NCBI GenBank assembly: GCA_937892525.1
Contig: CALAEV010000005.1
Coordinates: 1-64,000 of the forward strand
From: an uncultured Clostridia bacterium
GTDB lineage: Bacteria > Bacillota > Clostridia > Oscillospirales > Acutalibacteraceae
DNA: 64,000 nt
Direction: 5' to 3'
Shown here: positions 57,722-64,000 of the stretch, piece by piece
How the letters are laid out: every line of letters starts with the position of its first letter
Numbering within the stretch: the stretch's first letter is position 1
The notes under the pieces: model-generated
The model's input: only the letters and a program-made list of their open reading frames with translations
What the model was told of the DNA's origin: nothing
Database searches by the model: none
Position numbers and translations under genes: made by a program

Positions 57722-59230
57722 TTATTTCTTACTCTTTTTATCTTCGCTGTAGCCGTAGCCATAACCATAGCCGTAACCATAACCGTAGCCATAACCATAG
57801 CCCTTCTTGCTCTTTCTTGCTGTCTTGATAAACTTATTAGCAACGCTTACCTCTGTGCCGTTGTAAATGCAACCAATAACTTCTTTACCTGTTGAGCTCA
57901 TATCTTCAATAGCTTTCTTAATACGACGGATTGGTGAATGGTCATTACGAACAACTACCATACAAGCATCAGCATACTGTGTTACGATTGCTGCGTCAGC
58001 AACAAGACCTGCCGGTGGAGTATCAATAATAACATAATCGAACTCATTCTTAACTGCCTCAATAATTTCCTGAGCTTCGTCAGAAGCAAGAAGCTCTGCA
58101 GAGTCATTAACCGGTTGACTTGAAATAAGAAGGAATAAATTAAACTTTTCAAAATACTTAATTGACTCGCTAAGTGATTTTTCACCACGAACAACGCCAG
58201 CAAGACCTGCTTCATTAGCTGCTGAAACTCCTAATGTTTTGTAAACTGATGGTTTACGAAGGTCACCGTCAATAAGCAATACTGATTTACCATTCTGTGC
58301 AAGTGCCAATGCAGTATTTGTAGAAATTGTTGTTTTACCTTCATTTTCAGAAGCACTTGTGATTGTGAACACTTTATAATTCTGACGTTTTGCAACGTTT
58401 TCTATCTTAGTACGGATAAGTTTGAACGCTTCAATGAACATAAAGCCGTTCTTTCTGTCAGTAATAAGAATATTCTGCTTATCAGCATCTTTACCTGATT
58501 TCTTAATGCTGATAATTGAACCAAGCATTTTGCTACCAAGTTTCTTTGTAATATCATCAGAACTCTTAATTGTATCCTTAATAAAGATAATAAGGCAAAT
58601 TGCAAGAACAACAACACCAGCACCAAACATAAAACCTAATAATGTGTAAAGAAGTGTTGTATTGTTTCCGTTAGGAGCTTCTGGTTTTACAGGTGGGTCA
58701 TAGTTCTTTGCATAAGTGCTTGGGTATGCTTCTTCAGTAATTGTTCTGAAGTTGTTAACATAACTTGTAGCAACTGCATAAGAAACATCAGGGTCAGATG
58801 ATGTAATTGAAATAGCAATAATTGATGTATCTTCAACAAGAGTTGAACTTACCATTCTCTTAACATCTTTACCTGTAAGCTCTTCACCATTTACTTTATA
58901 GCCACTGTTTTTAGCAACAAGGTCCATAAGACTGCTTGACTCTGTCATAATATACAAGTAGTTTCTTGCAAGCTGACTACTAGCACTAATGTCAGATGCA
59001 GACTGACCTGCTGTAATAGTGTTTTCTGTTTTGTTATCAACAGTAAAACGCATTGTGCAAGTATATGATGGAACGTAATTAAGTTTTGCCACACCAAAAC
59101 CAATACCAGCACAAACTACGGCAGCAATTAAAATAATCCACCATTTCTGAATAACACGAACAGCATATTGAGTTATAGTCTGAAGGTCAATACCTTCCTC
59201 AACATTGTTCATTTTTGAATTGTATTCCAT
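57722..59230 (-). CDS. Polysaccharide co-polymerase fused to tyrosine kinase (Wzc type) with Gly-Tyr tail
   Basis: A 502-residue membrane protein that controls exopolysaccharide or capsule chain length. The N-terminal Wzz domain has membrane segments at about 29-50 and 190-212. The BY-kinase domain (about 245-455) has Walker A SASENEGKTTIST, Walker A' VLLIDGDLRKP and Walker B FDYVIIDTPPAG. In many Firmicutes these two halves are separate genes; here they are fused. The C-terminus carries nine consecutive GY pairs (codons 57749-57802) and then SEDKKSKK. AGGAG precedes the ATG. Confidence 0.95.
   Translation of the reverse strand: MEYNSKMNNVEEGIDLQTITQYAVRVIQKWWIILIAAVVCAGIGFGVAKLNYVPSYTCTMRFTVDNKTENTITAGQSASDISASSQLARNYLYIMTESSSLMDLVAKNSGYKVNGEELTGKDVKRMVSSTLVEDTSIIAISITSSDPDVSYAVATSYVNNFRTITEEAYPSTYAKNYDPPVKPEAPNGNNTTLLYTLLGFMFGAGVVVLAICLIIFIKDTIKSSDDITKKLGSKMLGSIISIKKSGKDADKQNILITDRKNGFMFIEAFKLIRTKIENVAKRQNYKVFTITSASENEGKTTISTNTALALAQNGKSVLLIDGDLRKPSVYKTLGVSAANEAGLAGVVRGEKSLSESIKYFEKFNLFLLISSQPVNDSAELLASDEAQEIIEAVKNEFDYVIIDTPPAGLVADAAIVTQYADACMVVVRNDHSPIRRIKKAIEDMSSTGKEVIGCIYNGTEVSVANKFIKTARKSKKGYGYGYGYGYGYGYGYGYSEDKKSKK
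57749..57802 (-). repeat. 54-nt coding microsatellite for (Gly-Tyr)x9
   Basis: Nine GGY-TAY pairs with mixed synonymous codons. Codon variety argues against very recent slippage, so the protein repeat is probably selected. Confidence 0.85.
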
Positions 59231-59277
59231 ATTAACACTCCTATCACAAATTCTCGTGTTGTGTTTTAATCCAACAT

Positions 59278-59306
59278 ATTATATCAAAGCATATTACTTT
59301 ATGCAA
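59278..59306 (-). promoter_or_regulatory. Sigma-A promoter of the wzc-like gene
   Basis: TTGCAT (59301-59306) and perfect TATAAT (59278-59283) with a 17-bp spacer. Confidence 0.75.
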
Positions 59307-59324
59307 TCTTTTTTTACAAAATCT

Positions 59325-60980
59325 TTAACTTTCTGAAATTTTACCATCAGAAACCTGAATTTCACGGTCGCAACAATCAAGGACTGATTGACGGTGCGTA
59401 ATAAACAATATTGTTATATCATTAAGCTTTTTAAGATTTTCAAGTAATTTTCTTTCGCTTTCATCATCAAGAGCACTTGTTGATTCATCCATAAGAAGAA
59501 TTTTACCATTACCCAATAACGCCCTTACAATAGCAAGTCTTTGTGCCTGACCTTCTGAAATTCCGCCACCATCTTCGCTAAGCACAAAATCAAGACCATT
59601 TTCAAGGTCATAAACGAACTCTGCACAAGCGTCAGTAATTGCATTTTTTATTTCATCATCAGTTGCCTCTGGTTTAAGCAAGGTAATATTTTCACGAACC
59701 GTACCACTAAAAAGCATATTGCCCTGTGGAACAACAGAGAACAAATGCCTTGTTGCACGACAGAAACGGATTCCCTTTTCAGTTTCAACATATATGCTAC
59801 CATCATTTGTCTCATAAAGTCCTGTAATCAACTTGAATATTGTTGATTTACCTGCACCTGACGGTCCTTTGATACCTATAAACTCGCCTTTTTCTACTGA
59901 AAAATCTGCTTTTGAAATAACATTTTCTCCACCATAACCAAATACTACATTTTCAGCCTTGATGCTTATAAAATCATCATAGGTAATACTTTCATCACAT
60001 TCTGCGTTATCCTTTGATATTTCAGAGATTTCCATAAGACGCTGTGCCGACGCCAACATTCCATAAAATGATGGTAACACACTTGTTACGCCAACAACAG
60101 GGGACTGAAGCTGATTTACAAGCTGAACAATTGCAACAACTGTGCCAAAAGTCATTGTACCTTTAAGAATACCGTAAGACCCATAAGAAACTGCTGCTAA
60201 AAATCCTGCTGCAAAGGCAAGCGAAAAGCTGATTGTTGCAAGAATTGAAAAACTCTTTTTTCTAACTTTTTCGCGATAGAATTTCTTTTGCTGTTTATAT
60301 GAACGATTTATAATTTTTTCTTCAATACCAAAAACCTTTACTGCAAAAAGATTTTCAAGCATTTCTTGCATAAACGAACGAACTCTTGAATCTCTTTTCT
60401 GTACTTTAAGGTGCAAGCTTTTAAGTGTTTTTCTGAAAATTGCTGCAATCACAACAACTACTATACCACAAAGGATAAACACGATTGCAAAGCGTCTGTC
60501 AAGAGCAAGTAACGCTACTGCAGCACTTGATATTCTCACTACATAACCTACTAATGCAGGAAAAATATGAACATAGTTATCGCTTACATAAACAACATCA
60601 GCAGTAAGTCTTGACATAAGGTCGCCACTATGACGCTCACTTACACTTGCATATTCACCATAAATTACATTTTTGAATACGCTTGTTTTCAGTTTTATTT
60701 CTGCCTTACCCTGACTTACAGCCTCAATAAACGACGCGCAAACGCGTGCCAAAATCTGCGACACAATAAGAAGCAACAGATAAATGGCGTTCTTGAACAT
60801 TTCGTCTGCGTTGCCATTCTGGGCATAGTCCATTACAGTTTTAGAAAGCATTGCAAACAAAGTAACGCACACAGCAGACCAGGCGTTAAGCACAGTAAGT
60901 GCAACACCCTCTAATCTGCGTTTGCCACAGTTATTATAAATCCATTTCAAAACTGCTGAATCTTTCATACTTTTACTCAT
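59325..60980 (-). CDS. ABC exporter, fused permease and ATPase
   Basis: A 551-residue half-transporter: six membrane segments (about 25-290) and a nucleotide-binding domain with Walker A GPSGAGKSTIFKLITGLY, a signature that reads ISEGQAQRLAIVRALLG instead of LSGGQ, and Walker B ILLMDESTSALDDESE. There is no N-terminal C39 peptidase domain. The ATG at 60980 overlaps the PqqD-like gene by 8 nt. The preceding in-frame TTG at 60983 is less likely. Coupling to PqqD and an HprK-like kinase suggests export of a modified peptide. Confidence 0.93.
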   Translation of the reverse strand: MSKSMKDSAVLKWIYNNCGKRRLEGVALTVLNAWSAVCVTLFAMLSKTVMDYAQNGNADEMFKNAIYLLLLIVSQILARVCASFIEAVSQGKAEIKLKTSVFKNVIYGEYASVSERHSGDLMSRLTADVVYVSDNYVHIFPALVGYVVRISSAAVALLALDRRFAIVFILCGIVVVVIAAIFRKTLKSLHLKVQKRDSRVRSFMQEMLENLFAVKVFGIEEKIINRSYKQQKKFYREKVRKKSFSILATISFSLAFAAGFLAAVSYGSYGILKGTMTFGTVVAIVQLVNQLQSPVVGVTSVLPSFYGMLASAQRLMEISEISKDNAECDESITYDDFISIKAENVVFGYGGENVISKADFSVEKGEFIGIKGPSGAGKSTIFKLITGLYETNDGSIYVETEKGIRFCRATRHLFSVVPQGNMLFSGTVRENITLLKPEATDDEIKNAITDACAEFVYDLENGLDFVLSEDGGGISEGQAQRLAIVRALLGNGKILLMDESTSALDDESERKLLENLKKLNDITILFITHRQSVLDCCDREIQVSDGKISES

Positions 60981-61239
60981 CAAGCAAATTATGCTCTCTC
61001 ATTTTATTTATAAGATTTTCTACATCTGTTTTTACTCTTTCAAAAGGCACATTATAGTCCTCTGCAATTTTCTTTGCAATATCGTCAATAGAATTTGTGC
61101 CGTCAAGCATATTAAAAACATCTGCACCAACGCTGTTAAAGGTCATAACACCGTTGAAATTCATTTTCTGTGCGCCTGTTGCAATAACAATTTTTGCCCC
61201 TGCAACATCTTTAAGAATGTATCCGTCTTTGATTTTCAT
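60973..61239 (-). CDS. PqqD-like peptide-binding protein
   Basis: An 88-residue protein of the PqqD/RRE type, which binds leader peptides of ribosomally made peptides. NFNGVMTFNSVGADVFNMLD and IDDIAKKIAEDYNVPFERVKTD match the winged-helix layout, and NVPFERVKTDVENLI ends it. It overlaps the kinase gene upstream by 4 nt and the ABC gene by 8 nt. No precursor peptide ORF or radical SAM modifying enzyme is adjacent. Confidence 0.87.
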   Translation of the reverse strand: MKIKDGYILKDVAGAKIVIATGAQKMNFNGVMTFNSVGADVFNMLDGTNSIDDIAKKIAEDYNVPFERVKTDVENLINKMREHNLLDE

Positions 61240-61949
61240 TCCTTTATCAGCCTTTCTATTTCGTTATAGGCAATTACTGCCGCATCATCTTGGAGATTGC
61301 AACCTAGCAAAAATACAGGTACTTCTCGTAATAAAAGGTCTGCCAACTCAAGCATATTTTCTGCAAGACTTCTGTCAGCAGGTTTAATAGTCTGTTCAAG
61401 TAACAGACTTACTGCCTGAAATGGTGGTATTCTTTTTACTGTGTTTTTTTCGCTTCTGTGTAAAAATGTAATTGCTCTTACAGGAATTTTAACATCAATA
61501 TTTTCATCTGTTTTGCCCGAAAAAGGTGTGCCACAAGCATACCACTTGCCATTGTCATAAACAAGGGCAGGTTTATCGTCATTGATAATTCTTGTACCTT
61601 CAAGGTTTTTAAGCCACAAGTGAGTGTGTGTTGATTTACCTGTACCACTTCGTGCAGAAAACAGATATGCAAATCCATCTTTTTCAACGCAAGAAGAGTG
61701 AAGCATCATACCCTTATGTCTTAAAAGCTCGTTGTAAAAAGCTTCACAAGTCCACATATATTCATGCTCATCAAGAGAAAGATGTGGTATCTCCTCTTTT
61801 TTCATTTTAATAAAATCTTCTTTTATGTTGAGCTTTATTTCTGTTTCGCTGTCGTCAAAATCTGCTTTGTAAGACTTTGAACGCTCACGAAGAAGTTCAC
61901 CACGCACATTGTATTCAGTTTTAAGCCCTGCAATCACAAATTTTTCCAT
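61236..61949 (-). CDS. HPr-kinase-like P-loop protein
   Basis: A 237-residue protein resembling the C-terminal half of HPr kinase and the HprK-like kinases of lasso-peptide and related clusters. MLHSSCVEKDGFAYLFSA leads into Walker A SARSGTGKST (about 98-107), followed by RIINDDKPALV and GTPFSGKTDENI. It may phosphorylate a peptide or small molecule. ATG at 61949 has AGGA 7 nt upstream and is chosen over 61952. It lies 21 nt after the M23 peptidase gene. Confidence 0.85.
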   Translation of the reverse strand: MEKFVIAGLKTEYNVRGELLRERSKSYKADFDDSETEIKLNIKEDFIKMKKEEIPHLSLDEHEYMWTCEAFYNELLRHKGMMLHSSCVEKDGFAYLFSARSGTGKSTHTHLWLKNLEGTRIINDDKPALVYDNGKWYACGTPFSGKTDENIDVKIPVRAITFLHRSEKNTVKRIPPFQAVSLLLEQTIKPADRSLAENMLELADLLLREVPVFLLGCNLQDDAAVIAYNEIERLIKE

Positions 61950-61970
61950 CATAAAATCCTATAAAATCAG

Positions 61971-63689
61971 TTATCGTTTCAAATAGTTCATTGGGTTAAC
62001 ATTTCTACCATTAACCTTAACTTCATAGTGAAGATGCGCACCGGTAACATAACCTGTTGCACCAATCTGACCAATTGCCTGACCTCGCACAACTTTTTGT
62101 CCTGTATAAACTCGCAACGAGCCTTGTTTCATATGACAATACATTGTTGAAAGTCCGCCGGAATGCTTGATAATTACTGTGTTACCACCTGAACCATACC
62201 AACCTGCAAAAGTAACTGTACCTGCTTCAGACGCTACAACAGTACAACCTGTACTTCCACCCGGACGCACAATATCAATACCTGCGTGCCAACCATCACC
62301 AAAGTTACGGTAACCATAACCAGAAGAGATTGAATATGCACCAACAGTAGGCCACAAGAGTCTGCCACCACCTGACACAACAGCACCAGATGAATATGAG
62401 TTTTTCTTTGTACCTACCTGTACTTTTTTATCAATAGGCTCACTTATTGTTGTTCGTGAAACCTCTTTTGTTGATACTCTTACGCCGTCAACATAAGTAA
62501 CAAGCTCTGTTACTTCTACAACACCGTTAACGCCCTTGGTGATTGTCTTTTTGTCACCTACATAAAGCTTATCTGTCTTTACTTCAACGGTTTTATATGG
62601 TACTTGTACTTTTCTTGTTTCGGTTTTTGTAATCTGAACGCGAAGGAAATTAACCTCGCTTGATAAAAGAATTTTTTGACCGATATAAATATTCTCTTTA
62701 AGTTCAGGGTTAAGATTGAAAATTTGTGAAGATGTCATACCGAATTTTTGAGCAATCTGTGAAACAGTATCTCCTGCCTGAACAGTATAATAACGAGCTT
62801 CACTCTTTTTAGAATTAAGCTTATCACTTAAATAAGACGCATCTTTAACCGTGCTGTCATTATCAGGATATAAGCCCTGAACATATTTAATATCTTCAAC
62901 AAAACTTACAACTGCATTTTCTTCACCTGTTTCGTGTTCTGCAAGAATACTGTCAAAAACGCTTAACGCATCAGTTTCATTCTTAACTGCACACACAAAA
63001 CTATTGTCAATATAAATTCCACAAGCGTTTGTAATTTTGCTATCAGAATTTTCAATAAGCTTGTCACAAATTTCAGACGCATTGTTAATTTGGCTGAGTT
63101 TTACTGCTTTGATTTTATAATCTGCGTCACCGATAAGTTCAGTTTCTTTACCGTCATCTGTCACAACTGATGATGTTGCAGAAACGTCAAGACGGTCAAA
63201 GGCTAATTCTCTTGCTTCTTTATAAACAGCCTCACTTTGCACGTAACCAATAGTTTTGTCATTATAATTCACTTCAAGCGCAAAAGTGGTATCTGACCAG
63301 GCAGTTGCAACATTGATTAGGAAAATAAGCGACACTACAGGCAGTGCAATATTAAGCACATACATAAAGGCTTTTTTATAGCGGAAATATGCCTTTTTCA
63401 CATATTTGGCAATTTTCTTAAAAAACTTGCCTTTGCCTTCAGTTTTTGCCTCAGCAATTTTGTCAGAAACACTTTGTGCATCGGTAATAAGCTTTTTGAA
63501 TTCTGTAACGCTTTCGTGAAATGTTTTAAGGGCAAATTTATCGATAAGAATAAACAATGTGAAGATAAGTGTACCAATCATTCTTATAGGTTTAAGAATC
63601 AATGCCCATAACCATTTGAAAAAGCGTTTACTGTAACGCATTGTCTGGATTCCGATATAATATATTTGATTGTAAATGTTTTCAAACAT
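61971..63689 (-). CDS. LysM-G5-M23 cell-wall peptidase, membrane-anchored
   Basis: A 572-residue protein. An N-terminal cytoplasmic part with amphipathic helices precedes a membrane segment (about 108-128, VLNIALPVVSLIFLINVATAW). The exterior has a LysM (YYTVQAGDTVSQIAQKFG), a G5 domain (about 355-440) and an M23 peptidase domain with HAGIDIV and HLHYEV holding the zinc ligands. It should cut peptide cross-links in peptidoglycan and act in wall growth or division. GAGGA precedes the ATG. Confidence 0.95.
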   Translation of the reverse strand: MFENIYNQIYYIGIQTMRYSKRFFKWLWALILKPIRMIGTLIFTLFILIDKFALKTFHESVTEFKKLITDAQSVSDKIAEAKTEGKGKFFKKIAKYVKKAYFRYKKAFMYVLNIALPVVSLIFLINVATAWSDTTFALEVNYNDKTIGYVQSEAVYKEARELAFDRLDVSATSSVVTDDGKETELIGDADYKIKAVKLSQINNASEICDKLIENSDSKITNACGIYIDNSFVCAVKNETDALSVFDSILAEHETGEENAVVSFVEDIKYVQGLYPDNDSTVKDASYLSDKLNSKKSEARYYTVQAGDTVSQIAQKFGMTSSQIFNLNPELKENIYIGQKILLSSEVNFLRVQITKTETRKVQVPYKTVEVKTDKLYVGDKKTITKGVNGVVEVTELVTYVDGVRVSTKEVSRTTISEPIDKKVQVGTKKNSYSSGAVVSGGGRLLWPTVGAYSISSGYGYRNFGDGWHAGIDIVRPGGSTGCTVVASEAGTVTFAGWYGSGGNTVIIKHSGGLSTMYCHMKQGSLRVYTGQKVVRGQAIGQIGATGYVTGAHLHYEVKVNGRNVNPMNYLKR

Positions 63690-63745
63690 AACAATTCCTC
63701 GTTTTTACTTCTGTTTTTAGACGCAAAATTCCAATATATATTTGA

Positions 63746-63774
63746 ATTGTACCACAAAAGATTAAAAAAGGCAA
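63746..63774 (-). promoter_or_regulatory. Sigma-A promoter of the M23 gene
   Basis: TTGCCT (63769-63774) and TACAAT (63746-63751) with a 17-bp spacer. It may also drive the HprK-PqqD-ABC genes downstream. Confidence 0.65.
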
Positions 63775-63832
63775 GTTGCAGTTATTGGTTTAATACATAC
63801 TATAATAAATATATATTTTTTCTAAATATTCA

Positions 63833-63861
63833 TTTACTTTTTTGATGTGTTGTTGTATAAT
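63833..63861 (+). promoter_or_regulatory. Candidate promoter for the right-edge gene
   Basis: TTTACT (63833-63838) and perfect TATAAT (63856-63861) with a 17-bp spacer on the plus strand. Confidence 0.55.
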
Positions 63862-63906
63862 GATTATAATTGTATAAATATGCACATTTTTTAAGGGGCG
63901 AATGAA

Positions 63907-64000
63907 ATGAAAAAAGGCACGAAAAAATTTTTAGGTGTTGCAATTCCAACAACAATCACAGCAGCTCTTGCGATTGCTGCAAGAAAAAAGTATGTTGATA
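63907..64000 (+). CDS. Start of an unidentified gene (truncated by window)
   Basis: The first 31 codons follow AAGGGG with an 8-nt spacing. The encoded N-terminus is MKKGTKKFLGVAIPTTITAA and continues as a short hydrophobic stretch ending in ARKKYVD, consistent with a membrane anchor or signal. Too short to identify. The promoter at 63833-63861 supports a real gene. Confidence 0.6.
   Translation, partial: MKKGTKKFLGVAIPTTITAALAIAARKKYVD

Overview
The window looks like an A+T-rich chromosome segment of a Gram-positive Clostridia bacterium, probably an uncultured gut member of the Oscillospirales/Ruminococcaceae type. The lineage is inferred from gene content and order: an infC-rpmI-rplT operon with a leader attenuator, dprA-topA-trmFO, rnc-radical SAM-smc-ftsY, yhbY-nadD-yqeK-rsfS-leuS, consensus sigma-A promoters, strong GGAGG ribosome sites and frequent TTG starts. 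About 62 protein genes are supported, most on the minus strand. I saw no rRNA, tRNA, CRISPR array, prophage or insertion sequence.

Layout. 1-8.8 kb: the start of gap (its 3' end lies outside), an orphan HATPase protein, ilvE with a membrane nucleotide-sugar dehydratase, then a plus-strand group (small protein, TRAM-less RNA m5U methyltransferase, DUF4375 protein, GH35 beta-galactosidase). 8.8-18 kb: mixed metabolic genes on the minus strand (SIS isomerase, HAD phosphatase, flavin-binding protein, GPH sugar symporter, TRAM-containing m5U methyltransferase, paired chromate-transporter halves, cyclase-family hydrolase, rlmA). 18-36.3 kb: a co-directional housekeeping block from infC down to leuS, with many 1-26 nt overlaps. 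36.3-42.6 kb: exported and membrane proteins (LCAT-like esterase with a sortase-like tail, lipoprotein, M28 peptidase, VanY-like protein lacking one zinc ligand).

42.9-53.7 kb is the most unusual part. One strong promoter and one terminator frame a ten-gene minus-strand locus: a membrane protein, a 1711-residue secreted protein, seven tandem small secreted paralogues sharing a roughly 120-residue beta-rich domain, and a membrane-anchored protein with an Asp/Pro stalk. The 1711-residue protein carries the same domain at its C-terminus. The organisation suggests an uncharacterised surface structure whose building blocks are the small paralogues.

53.8-64 kb: a DUF1836-DUF6054-NfeD-SPFH operon with a MerR-like operator, a MATE exporter, a fused exopolysaccharide co-polymerase/tyrosine kinase ending in nine Gly-Tyr repeats, a PqqD/HPr-kinase-like/ABC-transporter cassette that resembles part of a peptide-modification pathway, a LysM-G5-M23 cell-wall hydrolase, and the start of another plus-strand gene. 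Several intergenic regions hold repeats built as ladders of different short palindromes, two of which reach into flanking stop codons.
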